Source: Trema orientale
Taxonomy: Eukaryota; Streptophyta; Magnoliopsida; Rosales; Cannabaceae
Length of the DNA stretch: 64,000 bases
Assembly (NCBI GenBank): GCA_002914845.1
Contig: JXTC01000412.1
Coordinates: forward strand, 176,722 to 240,721
Direction of reading: 5' to 3'
A program made the translations under genes and the position numbers. Below, piece after piece: positions 36,281 through 48,298 of this stretch; positions within the stretch are counted from its first letter, which is position 1; each line of letters starts with the position of its first letter. The notes beneath the pieces were generated by a model. The model was not told the DNA's origin. It searched no databases and worked only from the letters and a program-made list of their open reading frames with translations.

Positions 36281-36959
36281 TTTAGTTGTTTATTTATGTC
36301 AAAATCTTAATAATGTAATATTCCAAAACACGACTCTAACCAAAATCTACTTGAAACTGAAAACTGAAATAAACAAATCTTATTCAGCTTCCCCTTTCCC
36401 AAACTTAAACTCGAAAACCCGCTTGGTGTGTATCGCTACCTAGTGGTTACAATAAAACGAAATGCGACTACATAATCTCCAAAAGTTTTGCCTATGTTAG
36501 TCTCCACACCTACCACGTTAACCCTTTTTCAACAACAATAACCAACGACACCCCTAATTTTTTGACAGTATGGTTTGTTTTATGTTTGGCCTTTCTAAAA
36601 TGATGGTTTTTTGTTTTTTGTTTTTTGTTTTTTATTTTTTGGTTCTCGTTATTCTATTGTATTTTTTTTTTTTTGTGCATCTTATTGATATTAAGATGTT
36701 ATTTGTTTTTTTTTTTGGTGCATCTTATTGATATTAACATATTTGTGTGTACGAATATGACTGATTTGATTTATTTGGGTGGTAATTCCTATTGTTTTAT
36801 TTGTGTGTACGTCATTCATCGATGTGTCAGAATAGCTTCTTTAATTTACTTTTTACTTTATTAAGATATATTAGCTCATTCTTTCATTGTTTTTCCTTTT
36901 ATTTACAAAATTTTCATTAAAATTTATTTTATTTATGAAATTATTTAATTTTCACGATA

Positions 36960-37690
36960 TGTTTTGATAAAAAGAAAACGATTAATCGTGTAAATTTGAG
37001 TCAATTTTGGGTCAAACATATTAACAAAATATGCAAATTTTGAGTTGTGTTATCGTATTATGTCTAAAAAGCTTCTGTTTTTTTTTTTTTTGGAAAAAAA
37101 ATTAGTGCAATTTCAACATGCTGGATTTATTTTTTGTTTTGTTTTTTTGTTTTTTTTTTTCAGAAGCCTTAAGTTACCATTTTAGTGGCGGAATTTCGTC
37201 CCAAAAAAAACCCTAAATTGCATAGTATTACTTATTTAATTCTTGTTTTATATTTTTTTATCTTGATTTTTGTTTTATATTATTGGGTAATGGTTTATTA
37301 TTTTTCTTTACAAAATTATTTTACTTATTTTTCTTTAGATATACAATATGCAGTTTTAATTTTTATTTTGAGGCTTTTAAATCCTTGATATATTAAAAAT
37401 CGAAAAGACGTTTTAAAATGTTTAAGCGAAAGTTTTAAATGAAACAATGTTTATTACAAAAAAGAAGTGGGAATTGGGAATCATAAATCATTGTTTTTTT
37501 TTAAAAAAAATAAATGGATTATTGTTTATTACAAAAAAGAAGTGGGAATTGGGAATCATAAATCATTGTTTTTTTTTAAAAAAAAAAAATGGATTACGAG
37601 TAGTTTTGAGACTAAGACAATAAGAATGTTGAGTGTATTAATTGGGACACAAAAAATTTACATCAAATTTACATTATAAGATGTAACATC
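36960..37690. repeat. Local duplication, copy 2 of 2
   Basis: Counterpart of 35150-35990. It has its own 75-bp tandem duplication (from about 37447 and 37522; GAAGTGGGAATTGGGAATCA in each). Non-coding. Confidence 0.7.
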
Positions 37691-37849
37691 TATTTCAACT
37701 ATATCTTATTTTTAGGTGACACCACACCATTTAAAATTATATGGCTGAAAATTATATCACACTATGCGATATAAAGTTTTTGTGCAAATCTATAGCGTAT
37801 ATAACATTACTCTTCTTCTGCTTCTTTCTTGTTTTTGAGTTAATCTGAG

Positions 37850-38205
37850 GGAAAATTAGACATTATATGGTATTTTTAGGAAAAAAAATTAGAAAAATAT
37901 GGTGATTAGCATTTTTTTAAGGTGCGGTATAGTTTTTATTAGAAAAATACTATTTTTAAAAAATATTTAGAAAAATATCATTTTTTTTAAAATAATAACT
38001 AGTTACTGGTAACCAGTTTTCAGAAACTGGTAACTAGTAACTAAAGATATTTATAACTAGTATATAACTGGTAACCAATGACTGGTAACCTATTTTCAGA
38101 AGCTGGTAACCAATAATCATTTTAAAAATGGTACTTTTCTAAAATAATTTTAAAACTGATATTTTTCTAATAAAAACCATACAAAATTTTGAAAAAAGCC
38201 TGACT
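37850..38205. mobile_element. MITE-like inverted repeat with GGTAACC cluster
   Basis: Ends of about 50 bases are inverted matches (left GTTTTTATTAGAAAAATACT, right in reverse complement GTTTTTATTAGAAAAATATC). Between them lies a cluster of CTGGTAACCA-like words and partial inversions (37995-38115). Non-coding. Exact ends and TSD not defined. Confidence 0.65.
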
Positions 38206-38389
38206 TCCATATTGTTGTAATTGTTTTGGATTTTTATAGGTAAAAGTGTTAGAAACCCTTAATTTGGTGACAGAATAGATTGGTTGTTTTTTATTTTTAA
38301 TTTTATTTTCATTTTTCATGAATAGTGCCATCAGTTGCTAAGGTATTGGGCTTGGACCACTATTGATAGAGTTGGATCAAGGTTTTTTC

Positions 38390-38755
38390 TATATTAATAT
38401 CACTTTAATATTTTGTCTTTTGACATCTTATTTAGTTTGTATTTTGTGTTTTGATTATTATTAACATTGAACTTTAAATTTAATATTTATTATAAATTTA
38501 TACTCTAATACCAATTCAGGGCAGTTAATTTACCAAGATGATTTAATAAACTTATTCTTGGATCAGTTTTTATATAATTTATTTTTAATTTTTTAAACGA
38601 CATCTTGGTAAATTAACCGCTCTAAATTAGTGTTAATGTATAAATTTGTAACAGATTTCAAATCTAAAAGTTAATATTGATAATAACTAAAACATAATGT
38701 ACAATTTGAACAAAATGTTAAAATACAAGGTATAAAAATGATATTGTTCCCTTCT
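38390..38755. mobile_element. MITE forming a long imperfect hairpin
   Basis: The two halves are imperfect inverted repeats over more than 100 bases; the best block is GTTAATTTACCAAGATG against CATCTTGGTAAATTAAC. Its outer parts resemble the MITE at 11655 and 24827. Non-coding. Confidence 0.65.
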
Positions 38756-38919
38756 TTAATATCATATTTTTCACTTTCACGTGTATGTATTTCTTGTCTA
38801 TTATAGATACTGATATTCAGAATTATTCACTTGTTCGAAACTGTTCCCTACACAATAGTTTTTTCCTTTTCATTTGTTATCAGTGTTACAAATCTGAATA
38901 TATATATTAAAATATATAT

Positions 38920-39170
38920 ATATGTAGGGCACCAATTCATTAGATGTTTTTTTTTACTTATTGTTTTGTCTAATTAAAATTCATCACGTACATTTTTCAT
39001 GATAAAAAGTAAAGAGAGAAAAGTATTAAATGGTGGGTATTTATTTTTATTATTTTTTTTAACTACTCATATTATGATAGATATTAGATAATGATCCAAC
39101 GGTTAAAAAAGAAATATTTATTAATAGGTGAAAAACAAATATCTATTGGATTGGAAAATATATATATATA
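38920..39170. mobile_element. MITE remnant related to 6640-6990
   Basis: GGGCACCAATTCATTAGATG, T-run, then AAGAGAGAAAAGTATTAAAT and GATCCAACGGTTAAAAAAG, with the ending ATCTATTGGATTGG as imperfect inverted match of the start. A diverged family member. Confidence 0.5.
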
Positions 39171-40959
39171 TCTCTTTGGTACAACGATCAAAAAGTTGAA
39201 GAGGAAACATCTCTGAGTTGCTGTAATAATAAACTACTCTAGCCTAAAGCTCCATGCCTCCTTAGGTAACTGCAAAGGAGAAAAGAAAAAAGAGAGAGGG
39301 GCATGAGAGGCCTCCATAATTGCAAGCACAGAAAGTCTTATAATTGGTCTGAAATCCATCATCAAATTTATCCTCAATTATTTTTCTACTTTGAAAATGG
39401 CAGCCAATCAAAGTGTAATATCTAAGGACCACTTCTAGAAAATGATGTTATATGGTGCATTACATCAAAGTTTCATCCCTAACACATAAGTCATAAGCCT
39501 TCTTATCCACAAATACAGTACAAAAAAGCTCACAACTTTCGAATTGTAGCTCTCTTTACTATTTAGTGCATTGCACGTGCCACCTTTTATTATTATTGTG
39601 CAACACAAAATGGGTTTGGAATTTGGATCTGTGGTTTATAAAATTGGTTTTATAAATTTTAGTGTGTGTTGTATTTCTTTGAGTATGCATGACTGATATC
39701 ACGTTTTATTTCCGAGAATGCAAATTATGAGTTTGCTCGACAATAATTGTGCTTTTTTATTATACTCAAAAATTCAGAAGGTTAATATGATTGGTAACCT
39801 AATTTCACCTCAGAGCTAAGGTTTAAATTATTCCTACCGTAAAATTAAAAGAAGAAAATTTTGCTTTTTGTTTTAAAAAATAGAATGCACGACTGATATA
39901 ATATCAAACATCGGTATAATAAATTGAATCTTAAATGTCAATAATGATGTTTTCCATCTAAATAATGACAACATGGTTGGTAAGAAAGGAAAAAAAAAAG
40001 TGATTAGATTTACAACCTTACCGAAGATTGGTTAGAGTTTAGTATTTATCTTAGATAATGTCCATCTAAATAATGACAACATGGTTGGTACGAAAGGGGA
40101 AAAAAAAAGTGATTTAGATTTACAACCTTACTGAAGATTGGTTAGAGTTTAGTATTAATCTTAGATAATGGCTTCAAGCAACTCACTGATTCTGGTTCTA
40201 AATATACTCATCGCTTATGACTTTATTGTTTCTCATTGAAATAGACAAACTCACTATTGGGAAAAGAGAAAGATTAATGAGCATCAAAGGGTACAAACTC
40301 CAGAACTTTCTTTTATCAAGTAGCATTGAGTATGACTTTGTCATTGGCTTAATGGCTATCCAAACAGACCTTTAAGGTTTATAGGCATGTGTCTTTTTTC
40401 AGGCTCAAGAAACTAAACAGCTTGCACCAACCCATATAAGAGTGACTTGGGTGCAAGCAGCAGTAACCAGAAAGGAATAGACATGACCTCAATAGCAAGC
40501 AAACTTTATGAGGCCATTCCTCTGCTAGCCATGTGCAAAAAGTATATGCCAAAAAAAAAAAAAAAAAGTGTGTGTGTGTTCTCAATTAAAAGAAAAGTAT
40601 ATATCCTTCCCATCTAATCTTCACTTTTCAGTGTCTACTATTTTTGTGATTTAAAAAAAGTACATGTCCAGCTCTAAAGCTTTTGCAAATCTTCATAATT
40701 ATCTCTAAGCTTATAAGTGGGTTTCCTCAAAATTGAAATACACTACCCATCTTTCTCTAACTCATAAAGTGTATTAGGCTCCAAAGCTTAGTTTGTTGTT
40801 TAGTTCAATTGAGTGAGGAGGTCATTTCAGTGTTCCAACTTTTTGCCAGTAAATAATTCAGGGAATCTCTTCAACTAGTCTGGATGGTCTTTCACTATAG
40901 TTGTAGTCTTAGTAGACTATCTGTTTGAGGAAATTCCCCTTAAGGTTCATTAACATTAG
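39171..40959. other. Region upstream of the IQD gene
   Basis: No separate gene recognised. 39953-40060 and 40061-40168 are a 108-bp tandem duplication (CATCTAAATAATGACAACAT in each). A short AC/GT run lies at 40567-40580. Promoter and any 5' untranslated exon of the IQD gene must lie here, but I cannot place them. Confidence 0.45.
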
Positions 40960-42648
40960 ATGGGTATCACTGGGGGGTTGGTTAGGAGCGTCTTCTCGAA
41001 AAACCGGGCTGCCGGGACTCATGATGGCAATGTGAGTTTCCCATTTCTTTCTTTTTACTATTATTTTCTTCCAAGTGATTCTTAATGATAGTGTAATGGA
41101 AATGCTTCTTCAAAATGAGTATGCATCAAAGTCTTTAATGGGCCTTTTTCATCTAATGATAAAAGAATATATTATTATGCACTTACATCATTATGCAATT
41201 CTGTCCAAGTTGAATTGCCTTTTGATTTTTCCGTTTGATCCTAACAGGGAATCAGAAGCAATGGGATGGAAAAGAGAAGATGGAACTCTGTCAGATCATA
41301 CCTATGTGGTGATGAATTATTGAACTCGGTCCTTGCTGAGGAGGATTCTGCTTCATTCAGAAGCTTTGAGGCTACGACAGTCACTCAGCTCAGCTCAGTC
41401 CTTGCGGAGAAGGATTCAGCTTCAGTTAAGAACTCTGAAACTACAGTCTCCCAGCTGAATTCAACCCTTGAAGCCGATGATGATTTGGGTTCGGTTAAGA
41501 GCTCCGAAGCTACTGTTACACAACCACTAGCAGAGGACTTTGCAGCCATTGAGGCAGGAAGCCAAGGAGAAGATAGCAAGCAAGATATACAAGTTCAAAC
41601 TCTTGACTCAGCCTCCAAATTTAGGAAAGAGGAACATGCGGCAACAACCATACAGTCAGCATTTAGAGGCTTTCTGGTTATTACACACTGTCAAAAACAC
41701 TGAAGTTTTACTAAATGTTAAAGAAGAACCCCATACTTATCTTGCAGTAAAATGTTTTAAGAGAACTTAGATTACAAGGATTAGTAGTTTTAAGAAATGG
41801 GTATTGATTGTTTTCATGAACTCATCACTTTGAGGTGCTTTACTGCACCTGGAATTCTGGCTGTTTTTAGTCATTGGAAGTGCTTGAATTTCAGGCTAGG
41901 CGTCAGATTGAAGGAATCGAATTAAAGGGTGGTGAAAAGGAGCAGCATATAGTTGGAAATGGAAGTCCAGATAGGGAGTCTCTTGGTACGTCGCTTGAAG
42001 CTCAAATGGGAAATTCGGTAGAGGTTTTCTCTGTTGTAGAAGAAAGAAATGCAGTTCGCCGGATGCAACTGAAACTCAGAACTCAAGTTATAAAGGTAAA
42101 ACATTCTCGTTTCGACCTGCTAAATCAAAATCTGACCAGTTGATAAAACCGGTACTTCTTTAATCAATAATCAAACAAGAAAACAAGCTCTGAGCGGCTG
42201 AAGAATTACTTGCTTGAGATTTGAAACCTTCAAATTAGTAGACATACTTAGAGATTTTAGGTAATTAGGCTAAGTAGCAGTCTTGGAGGTTGGTATTAGA
42301 TTCGTAGCATGTTTTGGCAGGTTTTTTCTGAATAAAACTACTCCCTTAATATTGCTACCCATGAAAGAAACCCTTTAGACGTAGCATGTTTTGGCAGTTT
42401 TTTCTGAACAAAACTACTCCCTTAAAATTGCTACCCATGAAAGAAACCCTTTAGATTTTTCCATCAACTTTATTCCCATGTCTTGCCCCACTTGGTAACT
42501 GGTATCATAAGCTATAACGTAGCTCATGCATTTTCACTCATTTTCACTCAACATAAAGATATCACATGTGCTTGGAACTTGGAAGGATGAGAGAGAATAT
42601 TTTTGGTCCAAAGGACCACAGGATAGGAAAAGGTAACAGTTCAAATGA

Positions 42649-42690
<42 letters not shown>

Positions 42691-44094
42691 ATCTTTATAT
42701 ATATATATATACTTCGTTGAGAGCTCTGATGACATCACATATTATCAGATCCATTGTATTGCCACGTCTTTACATCAGGACATAAGTTGCAGCACAAATT
42801 CATAAATACATCACATGACCACATTATGAAACAAAGTAGAAAAGAATAATAACAAAAGAATGAACAAGCATGATGTTGTTTAATTAGTATATAGGCCTCT
42901 TCAAAGCTATGAAAGTGAGAGACTACCAACTTAGGATAAATGGATTGGATTAACACTATGTTTATATAACTAGAGCCAAGTAAATTTTACAGGAAGACTG
43001 GGATGATAGCACCGTTAGCAGCAACATATCCAAAATGAGGATTCAGAACAGACTAGAGGCAACCACAAGGCGTGAGAGAGCACTAGCTTATGCTTTTTCA
43101 CAACAGGTACATGGGAGAAATATATTCTAAATTAAGGCCATGTTTACTTATCCATTATGGACTGGAAAGGGAATGAGAATTAGTAAAATGATTCCCTTTT
43201 CCTTTCATTCATGTATTTATTTATCTATTTAAAGCACGTTTATTTTGGAGAATCATTCACATCGTTAAATTTTGGAAGGATTATTCAATTTTTAATTCCT
43301 TCTAGTTCCTCTTTAAAATCATTCTATTTCCCATTCTTTTCATCACGGATTAGTACACATGCCCTAAGTAGAGAGGGTTTTATATTATTTATTATCTATT
43401 TATTTTATTTCTTTGCTGGAACCTGTGAAGTGATAATTCTCATTGTTTATAGCTAAGAATATGCTCGAAGAAGAAAGAAATGAAATCAAATGGCAAAGAA
43501 CCCCACATGGGCTGGAGCTGGCTAGAACGGTGGATGGCAACCCGCTTGCCGGAAAGCTCCTCGGTTGAAAGCCATGCGAAAAAACCAGTTGTGGAATCGA
43601 TGTACAGAAACCAAAGATTCAGAACCAACAGTGGATTTCTTGATATAGCAGGGGAAGAAAAAGAGAGCTGTGGTTCAAATGAAGTCTCTCTCTCATTTGA
43701 TGGCTTCTCAGTAAAATCAGCGAACGAGAATGAAGGTTGCAAGCCAAGTAGAAATCGGAAGACAACAAGAAGTAAATCAAGGCGCAAAACGGTGCCAAGC
43801 TTTCAGAGCCGAAAAGATTATACCAAGGTAGGCATTTAATACAGCATCTCAGTTGCCTGCTAAACTCATAACAGATTGAGGAGCCAAATTAAACACAAAT
43901 TTAGGGAAATTCCTCAGGTGTCACCGGAAGTTTATCATTTTCTTTCTTGTATGTTGGGGTTCTAACTTCTACTCAGATAGAATGACGGATGTTTTCAATC
44001 TTTATCTTTACAGGTGAAAAAAGAAGGATCATTCAAAGGGGAGTTTAAAAGACAGAAGGCACCAAGCAAAGTAAGCAGGGAGAATCTTGTGTGA
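40960..44094 (+). CDS. IQD-family calmodulin-binding protein, six exons
   Basis: Exons 40960-41031, 41248-41676, 41895-42095, 42993-43106, 43453-43827 and 44014-44094 give 1272 bases, 423 residues. The start MGITGGLVRSVFSKN is a basic N-terminus of IQD type. One IQ motif is clear: EEHAATTIQSAFRGFLARRQ, about residues 151-170, split by an intron after FRGFL as in many IQD genes. The usual second and third IQ repeats of the IQ67 domain are not recognisable in the following exon. Residues 235-300 (EDWDDSTVSSNISKMRIQNR, then ATTRRERALAYAFSQQ and GWSWLERWMATRLPE) carry conserved IQD blocks. The C-terminus is basic. IQD proteins bind calmodulin and associate with microtubules, membranes or the nucleus; that role is inferred for this one. 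Introns hold a MITE, a (TC)n run and a 77-bp tandem duplication. Confidence 0.93.
42303..42454. repeat. 77-bp tandem duplication in IQD intron
   Basis: The unit CGTAGCATGTTTTGGCAG..GAAACCCTTTAGA occurs twice in a row (42303-42379 and 42380-42454), in the third intron. Confidence 0.9.
42651..42690. repeat. (TC)n microsatellite in IQD intron
   Basis: About 19 TC units, followed closely by a short (AT)n run. Confidence 0.95.
43136..43364. mobile_element. Tourist-like MITE in IQD intron, TSD TAA
   Basis: A 229-bp element. Left end GGCCATGTTTACTTATCC; right end in reverse complement GGGCATGTGTACTAATCC (three differences in 18). Flanked by TAA at 43133-43135 and 43365-43367. Non-coding. The TAA target and terminal sequence fit PIF/Harbinger-derived Tourist MITEs. 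Confidence 0.85.
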
Positions 44095-45055
44095 ATATCC
44101 TCTACTTAATAATTGCTGATCTCATCCAAATTTGTGAATAAGTTCCTTCTTCCCACTTGGAATGCTTTCCTAATATGACACTGTATTTGCTTTAGTAAAA
44201 AGTAATGAACTAAATTCGTTATTGTATTCGAGTAATTATATAAAACACCAAGCGGGGAAGGAAGGTGGCAGGTGTCTGCAGTCAAGGATCTTTCATGCTT
44301 CCATTGTTCCAAGTTGGGTACGAAGATGAAAAGTGTGAAGTTTAGTAAAAAGTAATAAAGTAAAACCGCTATCAAGCCTCCAAAAGGGTAAAAAAAACAA
44401 AAAAAAATGGGAAGCAAAAAAAAAAAAAAGAATTGGAACGCAACAAAAAAAAAAAAAAAAAAAAAAAAAGGTTGCAACGAAAGAAAAACAAAGAATGGGA
44501 AGTAATAATCCCCGAAGGGAAAAAAAAAAAAAATAAAAAAAACAAGCAAAAGGAAGCAAACGGCAAATTAAAAATCTTGGTCATACATTAGTACGAGTAG
44601 TGTGTATCAAGACTTTCAGACTGTTACTTCAAAAATCGATAAGATATTTCAACATTAGCGAGCAACACTTTAAAAATTGGTCGGGTACCATGCAATCACG
44701 ACCAAACGAAAACTAAACTTCGCAGATAAACCAGCACAGTTGGACAAGGCTCATACAATGAAGTACTCCAAAAACAGTAACAAAAAAACAGAATGGATAT
44801 AAAGCACCAACCCAGAGATAGTACTCAACGGAGGATAAAGTACAAACAGGATAGATATTCATATATTAGTAAAGAAAAGATGTTACACATCGATTAAGGC
44901 CAGTACAGAACCTAAAAATCCAGATCTTCTTTTATGAAGTGCCAACTTAAATAATGCTTTTATAACACACTGCCAAGTGCAAATCTACCGCACCTTGTTT
45001 GGGCGAGAACCAGCATAAACTCACTCCAATCCAACTAAACTGGAATATTTTCCCT
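44095..45055. other. Intergenic between IQD and eIF1A 3' ends
   Basis: Holds the 3' untranslated regions of the two convergent genes. 44390-44550 is a series of A-runs separated by short words; the long minus-strand Phe-rich ORFs there are an effect of poly-T. No gene seen. Confidence 0.6.
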
Positions 45056-45493
45056 CTATATCTTATCAATATCTTCGTCCTCGAACTCGATGTAATCATC
45101 ACCAGCACCTTCCTCTTCATCCTCAAGACCTCCAGCAATGCCCTCATTAAGACGAGTACTCTCAGGCAGCTCACCATAAGCCTTGAGAAGCCTAGCCTCG
45201 TCGGGCATGTACTTGAGGATCACATCAGCCTTGTCATCCTGATAGTCTCTAAGACCAACAAGTATGATGTCCCCTGCTGCAATCCAGACTTTCTTGTGCA
45301 TTTTGCCTCGGATATGGCAGAGCCGCTTCGTCCCGTCAATGCACATCGCTTCGCAGCGGCCATTTCCGAGCATTCTAAGAACTTGGGCGTATTCCTGCCC
45401 GTCTTCCTTGAAGACAAGCTCACGCTTTTCGTCGTCAGCTTCGTTCTTCCCCCTCTTCCTGTTCTTTCCTCCCTTTCCCTTGTTCTTCGGCAT
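45056..45493 (-). CDS. EIF1A: Translation initiation factor eIF1A
   Basis: Uninterrupted coding exon of 145 codons plus stop. eIF1A binds the A site of the 40S subunit and helps scanning and start-codon selection in the cytosol. The N-terminal tail [18 protein letters not shown] is basic; residues about 25-95 form the S1-like OB fold ([61 protein letters not shown]); the tail is acidic ([20 protein letters not shown]). Length and all blocks match the family. A 5' untranslated intron is likely: splice donor at 46062-46061 and acceptor close to 45516. Upstream DNA is rich in GGGCC/TGGGC words. An extra copy of the promoter and leader, without this coding exon, lies at 48.4-49 kb and is probably an assembly effect. 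Confidence 0.98.
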   Translation of the reverse strand: MPKNKGKGGKNRKRGKNEADDEKRELVFKEDGQEYAQVLRMLGNGRCEAMCIDGTKRLCHIRGKMHKKVWIAAGDIILVGLRDYQDDKADVILKYMPDEARLLKAYGELPESTRLNEGIAGGLEDEEEGAGDDYIEFEDEDIDKI

Positions 45494-46062
45494 GTTGGGT
45501 GATTAAAACCTAATTCCCTATTAGATTGGGGCATATAAGTTAATCAGAAATAATATATCTAAATTTCAAAAGATAATAACAATTTAATGAAAATTCAAAA
45601 TACATAATTAAATAACACCACCTTCCAAAAATTCTTCAAAAAGAAAGAAAAAAGAAAGGAACAAAAACCATGTTTATGAGCCCAATTCTACTTCACAATT
45701 AATGGAAACATGAAAGAACAATATATACATATATTCAATGAAAAAAGATTATATATTTTTTAGCCTAATATCAAACTGGGCAGAAGACGATCGTAACGAA
45801 ATTATACCTAGAAATTAAGCAAAAACCTGACTTGTCAAACCCCAAAATTCTATATTAATTAGGGGGCAAAGTAAGAAAAATTAGCAGACCCAAAAATTAA
45901 GAACCCTAGAAGACGAAATTGAACGATCGATTCAGCGATTTACTAGGATGAATCGAAACGAAGTCAAACCCTAAGTTTTGAGAATAAAAATTAAATAGAA
46001 AAAAAAATAAAACGGAAAAAAAAAAAAAAGAAAAGAAAGAAAGAAGAAAAGCAAGAGAATAC

Positions 46063-46140
46063 CTGTGTCGTTGTGCAAAAAAAACGCGAAGGTTGAAGAA
46101 GGAATCGAAAAAGGAAAGCCCTAGCTTCTTTTGTACCACA
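46063..46140 (-). other. eIF1A 5' untranslated exon (predicted)
   Basis: On the minus strand, the sequence GGTACAAAAGAAGCTAGGGC.. to ..CACAACGACACAG, followed by GTATTC, is a good untranslated first exon with a splice donor. The start is not exact. It is repeated at 48786-48863. Confidence 0.6.
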
Positions 46141-46262
46141 CAGCGCGAGTCGGCTCATTCTGGGCAGGCCATGCCCATAGCCGGGCCCGTCTTAACCCAA
46201 AACTCAAATACTTAGGGCCTTGGCCCGTGGCTTTATTGCAGGATTTAGTCGGCCCAAACTAC
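46141..46262 (-). promoter_or_regulatory. eIF1A promoter with GGGCC-type elements
   Basis: Read on the minus strand, this holds several GGGCC/TGGGC words (site II-like), as in many plant ribosomal and translation-factor promoters. AAACCCTA (telo box) words are found in the adjoining intron near 45966. Function is inferred from motif and position. Confidence 0.5.
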
Positions 46263-48298
46263 AGGTGCAATTACAACCAATCATGACAAGAAAAATATTA
46301 TATACATTTTTTGGAAATTAGATCGAGAGATTTTTTTTTTCAACAATTAATTATACATATATATATATATATAACATGCTTTTAAGCCCATCCCATGCAT
46401 GCATGCTATACTAATTCTAAATTTAGCATGATCTATAAAGTTTAGCTTGTATGCATGCTAAAAATAATGTCTTTTATATTTGAGTAATAATTTTGCTTAC
46501 AAGACGTCTTTTTTTTTTCCCTGCAATATTTCCTATTGTTCTACAATCCAATCACTAGTCATAAAAATTTCACTTAACCTACCAAATGTGAATAATTTTT
46601 CACGATTTTCCACTCACTTATGATTCTTCCCTGTCCTTTTTTTTTAAATGAAATATGTGAGTAGTAAAATAGTGGATGAGAGCTCTAATTTATATAAAAT
46701 TAGTTTTTTTTTTTAAATGAAATATGTGAGTAGTAAAATAGTGGATGAGAGCTCTAATTTATATAAAATTAGTTTGGAAAAGATTGTAAATAATACTTAA
46801 TGACATTTTAAAAAAAAAAAATGTAAGTAATGCCTATTCGAGAAGCACTAAGGTTTAATTTTACATTAAGTAAATATATTTATATAGCTTGTACATCTAC
46901 CAATGATATACCCAATAAATTCGTTAATATACCCAATATATTAACTGAAAATTTTGAATACAAAACAAAAGTTCTCTTTTAAAAAAAAATCGGCCATTTA
47001 CCTTTTTTTTTTTCAACTTGAGAAAACGATTATTATTCATGTTCCATTTAGCATGTTAGTGTAAATTATACAATATATGGGTACAGTAAATTTTATTTTA
47101 ATTTATTTTCTTTCCAATTTCCACTTGTTCTGAGTTGGTTTATGTCGTAGAAACAAATTTAAGTTAATTCAAGTGTTAGCAAGAGTTTTCAACATGAGAA
47201 TACGAAAAGCGTTTTTGATTCATTCTCCATGAATTCTCAATGCATTGTGGATGGAAAGTACATAGAACCAAAACGATCCAAGTGTTGAATATGGCATGCT
47301 AAATGAATACTCGATGCCTTCTCGATGAGGCATTCTGGATGAGAATTAAATTCCTAATTGAGAATGCATCGAGAAAACATAGATAATTCATCTAGAATGT
47401 CACCTTCAACACCTAGCTTGTTCTCTTTTTATTTGTTCCCATCCATAAATTGGGAATGCATCGAGACATATTCCACAACAAAATATTGCAACTGGAGAGT
47501 TACATTTTCTTTTTTTTTTTAAAAAAGGAAGATCCGTGTCTTAAAAAGTTTCTGAGAAACAGATCCCAAATTCCATGACATTGTCTAACATGAGAGAGTA
47601 AATGAGACGTAGTTTAATCTGTTTCTACAGATTTAAAGCCAACCATGAAATTTGGCTTCCTATTATGTTGACTACAACCGAAGCTCTTCTACCAGCCAAA
47701 AACTGACTAGTTGGTTTGGTAAGTATTGGCAAATTGACCAAATCCGTAAATGAACACTCCCCCCCCATTAATAGAACCTTTTTGACCTTAAATTCTTGAA
47801 ACTTGATTCAATATACGAGAACACAGGAGAAAGGATCCAGAAATTTCACAATGGCTAATCTAAATTCAGTACAAAGAGACGCAGGAGATTACCAGGTTTT
47901 AATGCATACAAGAATATGAAAGAACTAAACAGCTCTTGCAAAATGCTGCTACAAATACATTGTCATCAACGACAGTCGAGATGAGCGTGCTTTATTCTGC
48001 AAATACACAACATTTAAGTCGCAATTAAAAAAAAAAAAAGGAAATTTGTGTTTGCCATGGTTTTTTTTTCTCTCCAGATTCCAAGTAGAAGAAGACAGAA
48101 AACTATGAATATTTCTTACCCAATACAAATGAACGAGTCAAAAGAATTACACAAGTTTCTCCAAAAGCTGGGTTAAGTTTTGGATTGAATGGTGGATTTC
48201 TTCCCCATTAGCAAAAAGAATAACACAAAACCTGAAAATCAATCAGGAAGAGGGCTCTCGAATTTTCGTAGAAACATGAACCAAACATGACAAGATTA

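Noticed and set aside
36111-36443. 110-codon ORF
   Set aside because: Runs through an (AT)n microsatellite (IYIYIY) and MITE sequence.
44106-44584. Overlapping minus-strand ORFs of 70-147 codons
   Set aside because: They are almost pure Phe/Leu/Ser from poly-T runs, overlap each other in different frames and show no domain.
44999-45534. ORFs of 80-167 codons on the plus strand and in other minus frames over eIF1A
   Set aside because: Shadows of the conserved eIF1A coding exon.
45906-46139. 77-codon minus ORF, identical to 48629-48862
   Set aside because: It lies across the untranslated first exon and intron of eIF1A. Identity of the two copies reflects the assembly duplication and not coding constraint.
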